From Pseudomonadota bacterium (GTDB lineage Bacteria; Desulfobacterota; JADFVX01), in NCBI GenBank assembly GCA_015222755.1, contig JADFVX010000007.1, forward strand, positions 1-11,218: 11,218 nt of DNA, given 5' to 3'. Made by a program: the position numbers and the translations under genes. Positions 1 through 6,835 of the stretch are shown piece after piece. How positions within the stretch are numbered: position 1 is the first letter of the stretch; every line of letters starts with the position of its first letter. The notes below the pieces were generated by a model. The model worked only from the letters and a program-made list of their open reading frames with translations, had not been told where the DNA came from and ran no database searches.

Positions 1-1211
1 CCACCGTAGGATTCGAGACCTTTCTCGATCTTTGCGTACATGTACCTCTTTTGGGGAGCTGCAAACTTAAAGCTGTGAAACTTTGGATACTCCTGAACCG
101 CTTCCATAGCATCCAGTGTTAGTTCTTCCGCTATATTGAGCACATCTTCCGTAATCTCTGACGGCGACTTCCAGCGATAATTTTTTCTTGTTCTATTGTC
201 AATTCTTGTGGGAGGTCTGTCCTTTGGGAGGAGGTAAAGGGCAATATGTTTTTTCAGGTCATCAGGTGTTACACCGTTTGTCGCCTCAAAGGTAAGTACC
301 TGTTCAGGCTCATAATGTTCGTTTCGTACCAGGGTAGGGCGAATTCCACTTATCCTGAAGAAATTATACATCCCGGGGATCCATATACTTGCAGCAAGTT
401 CTTTCCCGGACCTGGAACCACCGCTTACAGGCCTTACTCCTTTATTAATGACAAGCTTCATGAAGGCATCGTTTAAGGGGATTGAGACTTTGCCAGAGTG
501 AATATAGGCTTCTCCCATAAACTTATCGTAGCTGACCTTATAAGAATAATCCTTGATTCTCCCCTTTTCTTCTCCCTTTTTTTGGTCGAAGAGGAATAAG
601 TTTACTCTCTTTTCAAACTCCTCTTTATTGACGGGATGTGAGAACTTGACTGTTGCCAAAACTTTTCTGTTGCCAGGAGTGACAGGGTCCTGGTAGAACT
701 CCTCATTTTGTATTGAGAAAGTAAATGCATCAGTGGAAAAGTTGTATCTTGGTTTTTTGAGCCTTACATGGTCAGGGAAAAGTGAACTATCAAGATGAAC
801 CGCATATTTTTCACCTGCAGGCCAATCCTTTTTAGGCTTAAAGATAATGCTACTGTCTCCCTCCCAGCGCCATGTGCCTTCAATTTGAGGCTTTATTGTT
901 ATGCCTTCACTTATTTTTTTGTCGATATGCTCAAGTCTGGCAGCAGAGTGACTAAATGTTAGTTCAAGCGGATTAGGTTTTGCATTTTCAATAAGGGGCA
1001 TTGCATGAGGCACATTTCCTGAAACTGAAATGTCTGTAATTCCCTTCTGCGGTCTTTCCTGAAAGATGACAAACAAAAGAATCGACAAGAAAAGGACGGA
1101 AGAACCAATCAGAAAGGATCTGTATTTTGAATAAAAAGTTGGCTTGTTATTTGTAGAAGAATTTTCCTCTTTTTTCTTTTTGTCTTCTTCTTTTGGCTCT
1201 TTATCTTTCAT
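1..1211 (-). CDS. Alpha-2-macroglobulin-like protein (YfaS/YfhM type), N-terminal part
   Basis: The frame reads without interruption from an ATG at 1211 to the left edge (403 codons), so this is only the N-terminal part of what is normally a protein of well over 1000 residues. Residues 1-30 are highly charged (many Lys/Glu), 31-49 form one hydrophobic membrane segment, and no lipobox cysteine is visible. This suggests an uncleaved inner-membrane anchor rather than the lipoprotein form known from E. coli. Residues about 57-150 look like the first macroglobulin-type beta domains: G111-x-W113-x-W115-E-G, then F123-x-P125, W129 and Y135, a pattern usual in bacterial alpha-2-macroglobulins. These periplasmic proteins are thought to trap proteases and often sit beside pbpC. 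The thioester region and any neighbour lie outside the window. A weak TGAGG precedes the start. The family call is fairly secure; function is inferred. Confidence 0.75.
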   Translation of the reverse strand, partial: MKDKEPKEEDKKKKEENSSTNNKPTFYSKYRSFLIGSSVLFLSILLFVIFQERPQKGITDISVSGNVPHAMPLIENAKPNPLELTFSHSAARLEHIDKKISEGITIKPQIEGTWRWEGDSSIIFKPKKDWPAGEKYAVHLDSSLFPDHVRLKKPRYNFSTDAFTFSIQNEEFYQDPVTPGNRKVLATVKFSHPVNKEEFEKRVNLFLFDQKKGEEKGRIKDYSYKVSYDKFMGEAYIHSGKVSIPLNDAFMKLVINKGVRPVSGGSRSGKELAASIWIPGMYNFFRISGIRPTLVRNEHYEPEQVLTFEATNGVTPDDLKKHIALYLLPKDRPPTRIDNRTRKNYRWKSPSEITEDVLNIAEELTLDAMEAVQEYPKFHSFKFAAPQKRYMYAKIEKGLESYG

Positions 1212-1251
1212 GTTTAGCCTCACTTAGCAAACTAATTAAATTTAAACAAAC

Positions 1252-1275
1252 TTATGAAAAAATTTTTCTTCATAA
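1252..1275. repeat. Inverted repeat upstream of the macroglobulin-like gene
   Basis: TTATGAA and TTCATAA are exact inverted arms around an A/T-only centre apart from one C; the pairing continues inward after one mismatch. It lies 41-64 bases before the start codon, just downstream (minus sense) of a TATATA at 1281-1286 that could be a -10 element. It could be an operator or a leader hairpin. In such AT-rich DNA chance is a real alternative. Confidence 0.35.
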
Positions 1276-1476
1276 ATAGTTATATAGAATTATTTTTTGG
1301 TAAAAATTGTAAATTTTTAGAAAACTATCACAAATAATAAAAAAGTCAAGAAATCACTATATGGGGCGCTTTCTGATATACGCGGTTTTGTTTGAAGGTG
1401 GCACTCAATGGAACGAGGGAGGACTACAAGATATGTCTTTCTTCAAGCATTGATAACGCCATCAAAAAGGGGGCTG

Positions 1477-1501
1477 AAAGGCCTGCTGCCTTTTTAGTTT
1501 T
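1477..1501 (+). terminator. Terminator-like hairpin closing the GC-richer block
   Basis: AAAGGC (1477-1482) and GCCTTT (1488-1493) form a perfect six-pair stem with a CTGCT loop. The run TTAGTTTT follows immediately. An outer AAAAAGG/CCTTTTT pairing (1465-1471 with 1489-1495) is an alternative fold. The T tract lies on the + side, so termination of a rightward transcript is more likely. No annotated gene precedes it, which is why it is of interest. The stem is short, so strength is uncertain. Confidence 0.45.
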
Positions 1502-1601
1502 ACGATTTCTCTGAAGTAGTGTTTAGCAAGTACTTCCTGTACTAATCAAAAAATTCCTTCACGAAAACCAGTAGATTTCACCTAGAAAGTAATAGCTTAG
1601 T

Positions 1602-1646
1602 TTGCTCTTAATATTCCTATTTGATATTATCCAAAAAGTATATCAA
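1602..1646 (+). promoter_or_regulatory. Putative promoter with an overlapping operator-like inverted repeat
   Basis: TTGCTC (1602-1607) and TATTAT (1625-1630) are 17 bases apart and could be -35 and -10 elements; the -10 is good and the -35 weak. A perfect inverted repeat, TTGATAT (1621-1627) and ATATCAA (1640-1646) with a 12-base spacer, covers the -10 and the expected transcription start near 1637. That is a typical repressor-site position. The orphan membrane gene starts at 1683. Confidence 0.4.
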
Positions 1647-1682
1647 TAAATGAAAGCATAACCACTAGATAACTTTGAATAC

Positions 1683-2612
1683 ATGAGTACACCTAAAGAT
1701 AAACTATTAAATGGGGAAAGCTTAATAAATCGGGCTGTTGAGGTTGGGGTCTCACTAAATGAGCTTTATGACTCTAATGGTGTATTGGATGAGCCTGAAT
1801 TACAAAGACGAGTCTTAGAGGCTGAAAAGTGGCTAAGTGACAAAGGCAGGCATAGTTGGCTTATGGAAATTGTGGGCCGATTCAAGAATCACCCAATAAT
1901 TGCAACGATATTACTTATAGTAACAGGCATAGGTTTTCTAATTGCCAACTTTCAAAACATTGAATTTATAGTATCACTTTTTAATGATCCAATCGTTATT
2001 TCACCGAGCGAGATAGAATTGAAGGCGTCCCCGAAAGAATTAAGCGGGGGCTGGATTCCTGCTGATATTACAGTTAAAAATAGCTCAAAGGATGACCTCT
2101 ATTCGGTCTGGGTATGCTTTTACCTCAGTGAAGCCAACTTAAAGCCTATCGACATAGCTATTGTGAGCGAAAGTGATAAGGCTCATGCTGAGTTTAAAAA
2201 ACTATTCAATATCACAAGGGATTATATTAACCCAGCAACTGGAAATACCAAATTATTGCTTGGTTGGAAACAACATGAAAAACATGACTTTAAGCGTACA
2301 GCAATATACCTAGAGGCAACAGTAGAGGGTGGGAAGAAACGAGCTTATATTGGCATACAAAAACTACTTCCAGGCGAATCTAGGCTATTCCATGTAATCA
2401 TCAACTACGAGAATCAAAAACAAGAAAAACACCTTCCGATAAGATTAACATCATATAAGCATCAACATTCAACTTGGTTACACGAGCAAAAGCAAAAAGC
2501 CCACCTTGATTTTATTCTTCCTGATGCTAGGTCGATCATGGAACCTATGTCACTTAGATTATTAGATGTGGGCCCCATCAAGACGCCTCAAAAGGTTTAC
2601 CTTTATAGATAA
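1683..2612 (+). CDS. Uncharacterised single-pass membrane protein (309 aa)
   Basis: I do not recognise the family. Residues 1-70 are soluble and charged, with a helical-looking stretch around 35-55 (EPELQRRVLEAEKWL). Residues 72-91 are one clear membrane segment (IIATILLIVTGIGFLI). Residues about 103-309 are predicted beta-rich: alternating hydrophobic strands beginning ISPSEIELKASPKEL resemble an Ig-like or similar sandwich, followed by a lysine- and histidine-rich stretch and a basic C-terminus. By the positive-inside rule the N-terminus is probably cytoplasmic and the large domain periplasmic; topology is inference. No catalytic motif or cysteine pair stands out. Codon use is A/T-rich (many AAA, ATA, TTA), unlike the genes from 2835 onward, which suggests separate acquisition. 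It is alone on its strand. The start at 1683 lacks a good ribosome site, so a slightly different start is possible. Confidence 0.75.
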   Translation: MSTPKDKLLNGESLINRAVEVGVSLNELYDSNGVLDEPELQRRVLEAEKWLSDKGRHSWLMEIVGRFKNHPIIATILLIVTGIGFLIANFQNIEFIVSLFNDPIVISPSEIELKASPKELSGGWIPADITVKNSSKDDLYSVWVCFYLSEANLKPIDIAIVSESDKAHAEFKKLFNITRDYINPATGNTKLLLGWKQHEKHDFKRTAIYLEATVEGGKKRAYIGIQKLLPGESRLFHVIINYENQKQEKHLPIRLTSYKHQHSTWLHEQKQKAHLDFILPDARSIMEPMSLRLLDVGPIKTPQKVYLYR

Positions 2613-2791
2613 ATCCACTTAGTTCAAGATAGCTCTCACACTTTCAACCAGTAATTTTTTAATTATAGACCTATAAATATTGTTTAGTAGTAGGTGAACT
2701 AAAGAACAAGAATAACCTCTCACTCCAACAAAAACCTCCCTAGCTAAACTAACCCTACAATCTATTTATTTCTATACACGGGCAGTATTTA

Positions 2792-2834
2792 TTGACCCCG
2801 GCGATAATCTCTTATACATTAGATATGATAATCT
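2792..2834 (+). promoter_or_regulatory. Putative promoter of the envelope transport operon, with repeated GATAATCT
   Basis: TTGACC (2792-2797) and TACATT (2815-2820), 17 bases apart, resemble a housekeeping promoter. GATAATCT occurs twice in direct orientation (2803-2810 and 2827-2834), 24 bases start to start, and TAGAT/ATCTA (2820-2824, 2831-2835) form a small inverted repeat around the expected transcription start. These could be regulator sites. The placement leaves almost no leader before the ATG at 2835. Confidence 0.4.
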
Positions 2835-3629
2835 ATGAAAGGAAGAACCTTGTTTAATCCACTATCGAAAATATCATTAATAGCATTATTCATTTTTGTG
2901 CTGTCTATTGCACCAGCTTACACCTTTGCAGAGCCTACAGAACTGACTGCGACGCAGATAATAAAAAAGGTGGAGCAGCTACTCAGGGGGGATAGCGCTC
3001 ACTCCATTATGGAGATGAATATTATCACCCCAAGGTGGCAGCGGACGCTCAGGATGGAAAACTGGGAGGTGGGCAGAAAGAAGACCCTTGTCCGTATACT
3101 TTCTCCAAAAAAAGAGGAAGGTGTGGGCTCCCTCAAGATAGACTACCAGATGTGGAACTACCTTCCCAGAGTAGAGCGTGTAATAAAAATCCCGCCCTCG
3201 ATGATGATGTCCTCCTGGATGGGTAGCGACTTTACCAATGATGACCTCGTAAAGGAGTCAAGCATTGTCGATGATTACGACCATGAACTTAAAGGTATAG
3301 TCACCCTTGGTGATTTTAAGGCATACAGGATAGATGCTGTACCCAAGGAAGGGACCGCCGTTGTATGGGGTAAGCTTGTATTTTTCGTGCGCACAGGCGA
3401 CTATGTTCCACTGAGACAGGAATATTTCAGTGAATCCGGCGAGCTGGTTCGCTATCTTGACTTCAGTGATGTCCGGCAGGTGGGAAAACGCCTGCTCCCC
3501 ACCCGTTGGGAGATGGTGCCAGTCAACAAACCCGGCAAAAAGACCATAGTGAAGCTAGTAGATATTGAGTTCGACATAGCCCTTAAAGATGAGCTTTTCA
3601 CGCTAAGGAACCTGAAAAAATGGCCCTAA
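2835..3629 (+). CDS. LolA-like periplasmic outer-membrane lipoprotein-sorting protein
   Basis: A 264-residue exported protein. Residues 1-32 are a signal peptide (hydrophobic 14-30, probable cleavage after TFA at 32). The mature part fits the LolA-like fold family annotated as outer membrane lipoprotein-sorting protein: a beta-rich domain with W107NYLPRVERVIKIP and S127WMGSDFTNDDL, both hallmarks of that family as I remember it. Such proteins carry lipidated or hydrophobic cargo through the periplasm. The next gene overlaps it by 10 bases, and it is followed by two permeases and an ATPase, which supports a role as periplasmic partner of that transporter. The ATG at 2835 has no ribosome site. 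A TTG at 2850 preceded by AAAGGAAG is a credible alternative start and would still give a full signal peptide. The cargo is unknown. Confidence 0.85.
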   Translation: MKGRTLFNPLSKISLIALFIFVLSIAPAYTFAEPTELTATQIIKKVEQLLRGDSAHSIMEMNIITPRWQRTLRMENWEVGRKKTLVRILSPKKEEGVGSLKIDYQMWNYLPRVERVIKIPPSMMMSSWMGSDFTNDDLVKESSIVDDYDHELKGIVTLGDFKAYRIDAVPKEGTAVVWGKLVFFVRTGDYVPLRQEYFSESGELVRYLDFSDVRQVGKRLLPTRWEMVPVNKPGKKTIVKLVDIEFDIALKDELFTLRNLKKWP

Positions 3630-4888
3630 GCCAGCTAACATTACCGGGCTCTATACGGCTTTATCTTATGCTGGGATGGAGAAACCTGTGGCGCCGCCCT
3701 CGCCGTTCCCTTCTTACCTTGTTTGCAATAGTCCTTGGACTGCTCCTTTTTATACTGACACGTGGCATTCAGATGGGTACCTATGAGAAGATCATCGAAA
3801 AGGCGGTACGGACAAATACAGGATATGTCCAGATCCACAAGGCAGGCTACCGGGAAAACCATAGCTTTGAATATATGATAGGTGATGCCTCAGCTATTGA
3901 GGCGATGCTCGAAAAGGAGCCCGCAGTAGCGGCCTTCACAAGAAGAATCACCTCGGAGGCCCTCATCGCCAGCGACAAGTCGACGACAGGGACTGCCGTG
4001 ATTGGAGTTGACGCCTCAAGAGAGTTTGAGATCACCACGCTTAAGACTCGCATGAAGGAGGGGCAGCTGCCAAGCCTTCAGGGGGATATCATGGTCGGCG
4101 AGCGTATGGCCAAAAATCTTAAGGTGGGCCTGGGCGATGAACTGATACTTATAGGCAGTGGGGCCGACGGTTCCCTGGGGGCCGACCGCTATTACCTTAA
4201 AGGGATATTTGCCACCGGCGTAGCCGATTTTGACAGCTCTATTGCTATGATAGGGATCGACGATGCAGACAGGCTTTTCTCCATGAACGGCGGCATCACG
4301 GAAATAGTCATCCACCTCAATGATTTCAACGCTGCTGATGAGGTCTCAGACAAACTCAGATCACTCCTTGCCGGTAGCGGCATGGAGGTGCACTCCTGGA
4401 AGGAACTGCTCCCCGAGATGGTACAGATGATCACCCTGGACAACATAGGCGGCCTTGTGATGCTCTGGTTCTTTTTTATAATAGTCATAGCTGTAATACT
4501 GAACACCATACTAATAGCCACGCTGGAGCGGGTTAAGGAGTTCGGCATAATGATGTCCCTGGGGCTCAGGCCGTCACAGCTCTTTGCCCTTATTATGTCC
4601 GAGGCGGTGGTACTTGTTCTTACCGGCACACTGATCGGGCTTGCCCTGTCCTGGGCAATTGGCGGTTATCTGGAGCAGCACCCCTTTGGACTTGGTGAAT
4701 CTGTTTCAAAACAGATGGAGGAGCAGGGCCTTTCTCCCCTCATATATACGAGGATAACAGCCGGGCTTCTTCTTTCGTGGGGAGGGGCGATATTTTTCAC
4801 CTCCATGCTGGCAGCGGTCTACCCCGCCCTGAAGGTCTCCCGGCTGAGCCCGCTTAAGGCGATGCACCCCGGACGGGGGGAGTTGTAG
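3620..4888 (+). CDS. ABC transporter permease, MacB/FtsX/LolCE type (first)
   Basis: This 422-residue inner-membrane protein has the layout of the family. A basic N-terminus (GWRNLWRRPRRS, 19-30) is followed by membrane segment 1 (31-48), a large periplasmic domain (about 50-275), then three membrane segments near 277-300, 322-348 and 380-401. The conserved cytoplasmic coupling motif after segment 2 is visible as ERVKEFGIMMSLGLRPSQ (303-320), and the C-terminus ends with the usual YPALKVSRLSPLKAMHP. These permeases work as mechanotransmitters that extract or push substrates in the periplasm rather than forming a channel. The start overlaps the preceding gene by 10 bases, indicating translational coupling. 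With the next gene it probably forms a heterodimer like LolC-LolE. Confidence 0.9.
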   Translation: MALSQLTLPGSIRLYLMLGWRNLWRRPRRSLLTLFAIVLGLLLFILTRGIQMGTYEKIIEKAVRTNTGYVQIHKAGYRENHSFEYMIGDASAIEAMLEKEPAVAAFTRRITSEALIASDKSTTGTAVIGVDASREFEITTLKTRMKEGQLPSLQGDIMVGERMAKNLKVGLGDELILIGSGADGSLGADRYYLKGIFATGVADFDSSIAMIGIDDADRLFSMNGGITEIVIHLNDFNAADEVSDKLRSLLAGSGMEVHSWKELLPEMVQMITLDNIGGLVMLWFFFIIVIAVILNTILIATLERVKEFGIMMSLGLRPSQLFALIMSEAVVLVLTGTLIGLALSWAIGGYLEQHPFGLGESVSKQMEEQGLSPLIYTRITAGLLLSWGGAIFFTSMLAAVYPALKVSRLSPLKAMHPGRGEL

Positions 4889-4889
4889 G

Positions 4890-6116
4890 ATGGGGCTGAT
4901 AATCAGAATATCATGGCGCAATCTATGGCGAAACCCGAGGCGCTCCCTCATACTCGTCTCGGCCATTGTGCTCTGCATAGTGGCTCTCCTATTTACCCTT
5001 GCCTATATCAACGGCATCCTGCGGCAGATGGTGACCAACTCCGTCGAGTTCCACCTCGGCGAGATGGAGATTTACAAAAAGGGCTTTAATGACGACCACG
5101 ATCCTGTTAACCACATCTCTTCACCCGAGGAGATATTGACCTTTCTGGATAAAGAGGCAGGACTAAAAGGCTATGCCCCACGCATTGAAGGCAGGGGGCT
5201 TATTTCCAGCTCTTACGCATCTTCCGGTGTAAAGATCACCGGCATAAAGCCCTCCAGCGAGGCAAGAATTACGCTTGTCGCACGTTCTGTAGTAGAGGGT
5301 GACTACCTGGAAGCCGGGGCCGTGCAGAGCATATTGATAGGCAGAAAGATGTCGGAAAAGCTGAAGGTGGGGCTGGGTGACAAGGTGGTGCTTACCGTCC
5401 AGACCATAAAGGGAGAACTTGCGGCAGATGCCTACCGCGTTGCGGGGATATTTAAAACCATATCCAGTGACTTCGATAAGTACATGGTCTACCTTCCTAT
5501 AGACTCTGCAAGACGCCTGCTGGAGATAGACAGGGGGATAACTGGCATCGTTGTGCGCATGGAAGATACGGAAAGGTCTGCCGAGCTACAGAGCCGTATA
5601 AATGAAAGGTTTAAGTCTCTTGACATTGAAGCACTTTCCTGGGAAGACCTGGAGCCGCTTATTGCGGAAATGGTGAGGATAAGTAAAAAGTGGAACCTTA
5701 TATTCTTTGTCGCTATATTCATCATCCTTTCTATCGGCATAATAAATACCCAGAACATTGCCGTTTACGAGCGCATGCACGAACTGGGAGTTATAAAGGC
5801 CATGGGGACGGGCCCGAGGTTCATCTTTTCCATGGTAATGATGGAGACCTTTTTTCTCGGCCTTGTAGGGATTGCCGCCGGCTTTTTTCTATCCTTTCCA
5901 GTCATTCTTTACTTTTCTATAAATGGCCTTAACCTGGCGATGTTTTCGGAAGGTATGGAGATGTTCGGCCTTGGCGCGCGCATATACTTTGAGATAGAGC
6001 CCTTTGATATTATCTTCTGCGCCTGTTCTATTTTAGCCACCGCCTTTTTCGGCGCCTTCTTTCCTGCACTAAGGGCGAGTCGTCTGGAACCTGTTCGGGC
6101 GATAAGGTATAGTTAG
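4890..6116 (+). CDS. ABC transporter permease, MacB/FtsX/LolCE type (second)
   Basis: This 408-residue protein is a paralogue of the preceding permease. The N-terminus again has SWRNLWRNPRRS (8-19), then membrane segment 1 (20-40), a periplasmic domain, and membrane segments near 267-291, 311-343 and 372-393. The coupling motif ERMHELGVIKAMGTGPRF (294-311) and the terminal FPALRASRLEPVRAI are conserved. Both periplasmic domains contain a shared stretch (KVGLGDE or KVGLGDK, at about 168 and 159), so the pair arose by duplication. One base separates its ATG from the previous stop, and GGGGGGAG lies just upstream. The divergence of the two permeases suggests an asymmetric heterodimer served by one ATPase. 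I infer a LolCDE-like arrangement; the substrate is unknown. Confidence 0.9.
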   Translation: MGLIIRISWRNLWRNPRRSLILVSAIVLCIVALLFTLAYINGILRQMVTNSVEFHLGEMEIYKKGFNDDHDPVNHISSPEEILTFLDKEAGLKGYAPRIEGRGLISSSYASSGVKITGIKPSSEARITLVARSVVEGDYLEAGAVQSILIGRKMSEKLKVGLGDKVVLTVQTIKGELAADAYRVAGIFKTISSDFDKYMVYLPIDSARRLLEIDRGITGIVVRMEDTERSAELQSRINERFKSLDIEALSWEDLEPLIAEMVRISKKWNLIFFVAIFIILSIGIINTQNIAVYERMHELGVIKAMGTGPRFIFSMVMMETFFLGLVGIAAGFFLSFPVILYFSINGLNLAMFSEGMEMFGLGARIYFEIEPFDIIFCACSILATAFFGAFFPALRASRLEPVRAIRYS

Positions 6117-6155
6117 ATGACTGATAAATATACTAGGAAAGGTGAATTAAAATAA
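6117..6155 (+). other. Twelve-codon reading frame bridging permease and ATPase genes
   Basis: An ATG follows the permease stop codon directly (TAG ATG), and the frame (MTDKYTRKGELK) ends in a TAA that overlaps the ATPase start as TAATG. It fills the only sizeable gap in the operon, and AAGGT lies about eight bases before its ATG. It may be a coupling leader that lets ribosomes reach the ATPase gene. It may equally be chance; the ATPase also has its own ribosome site (AGGAAAGGTG, 6135-6144). Confidence 0.25.
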
Positions 6156-6835
6156 TGTCTGTTGTAAAAACTGAAAAACTTAGCAAGATATATATAACGG
6201 GGAAGGTCGAAACTACAGCACTGAGGGATGTCTCCATGTCCCTTGGGGAGGGGGAATTTACCTCCCTGGTCGGTCCTTCCGGTTCGGGGAAGACAACGCT
6301 TCTCAACCTCATAGGCGGGCTGGACAGCCCAAGTTCAGGTTCTGTACTTATCGGTGACAAAGAGATCACGGGCATGAAAAAGGGTGCTCTTTCTGACCTG
6401 CGACTTGCCCATATAGGCTTTATATTCCAGGAGTACAATCTTATACCTGTCCTTTCTGCGCTGGAGAATGTGGAGTATGTCATGCTGCTCCAGGGTGTGG
6501 CAAAGAAGGAGAGACTTGAACGAAGCATGGACATACTGAAGGAGGTAGGCCTGGAAGGGCGGGAGCAAAGCCGTCCTGGAGAGCTGTCAGGCGGTCAGCA
6601 GCAGCGTGTGGCCGTTGCCCGTGCAGTTGTTGCCAGGCCCCGTATAGTTCTTGCCGATGAGCCCACAGCCAATCTTGATTCAGAGACGGGCAAGGCCCTC
6701 ATGGAGATGATGCTCAAGCTCAACGAGGACCACAGGACCACCTTCCTCCTTTCCACCCATGAAGCATTGGTTATGGACATGTGCCATAGAGTCATTAAGC
6801 TTAGGGATGGGCAGGTAGTAGATGATGGTGTCTGA
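6155..6835 (+). CDS. ABC transporter ATP-binding protein, LolD/MacB type
   Basis: This 226-residue ATPase has every motif intact: Walker A GPSGSGKT (40-47), Q-loop with Q92 in FIFQEYNLIP, signature LSGGQQQR (144-151), Walker B IVLADEP with catalytic E169, D-loop NLD (173-175) and switch histidine H202 in STHE. The order and length match the LolD/MacB/FtsE-like group, which drives FtsX-fold permeases. The wording around the signature and Walker B (QQRVAVARA, LADEPTANLD) is typical of that group. It follows the two permeases, so it presumably energises them at the inner membrane. The ribosome site AGGAAAGGTG lies about ten bases before the ATG. Its last 14 bases overlap the next gene. Confidence 0.95.
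   Translation: MSVVKTEKLSKIYITGKVETTALRDVSMSLGEGEFTSLVGPSGSGKTTLLNLIGGLDSPSSGSVLIGDKEITGMKKGALSDLRLAHIGFIFQEYNLIPVLSALENVEYVMLLQGVAKKERLERSMDILKEVGLEGREQSRPGELSGGQQQRVAVARAVVARPRIVLADEPTANLDSETGKALMEMMLKLNEDHRTTFLLSTHEALVMDMCHRVIKLRDGQVVDDGV

Larger units (their letters stand above)
1212..1682. other. AT-rich gene-poor gap (471 bases)
   Basis: This lies between two divergent genes. The part next to the macroglobulin gene (1212-1360) is extremely AT-rich and carries an inverted repeat at 1252-1275. Bases 1361-1500 are distinctly richer in G and C and hold two short overlapping reading frames: 1361-1453 (30 codons, no ribosome site) and 1408-1497 (29 codons, GAAGGTGG upstream). They end at a terminator-like hairpin. 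Neither frame resembles a protein I know. Bases 1502-1682 hold the putative promoter of the next gene and a small hairpin at 1529-1543 (AGTAC/GTACT). No larger gene is visible on either strand. Confidence 0.6.

Noticed and set aside
246..476. Open frame of 76 codons on the + strand
   Set aside because: It lies inside the continuous minus-strand macroglobulin-like gene and shows no protein-like pattern.
1399..1413. TGGCAC resembling the -24 part of a sigma-54 promoter
   Set aside because: The position that should read TTGC reads GGAA, so the -12 element is missing.
2619..2702. Inverted TTAGTTCA / TGAACTAA pair downstream of the orphan gene
   Set aside because: Arms are 68 bases apart without a T tract or supporting structure, so chance in AT-rich DNA is likely.
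1212..2834. The AT-rich stretch as an intact mobile element
   Set aside because: No transposase or integrase, no convincing terminal repeats and no flanking duplication could be found by eye.
4192..4629. Minus-strand open frame of 145 codons
   Set aside because: It is antisense to the first permease, whose motifs are intact; serine-rich composition is typical of a shadow frame.
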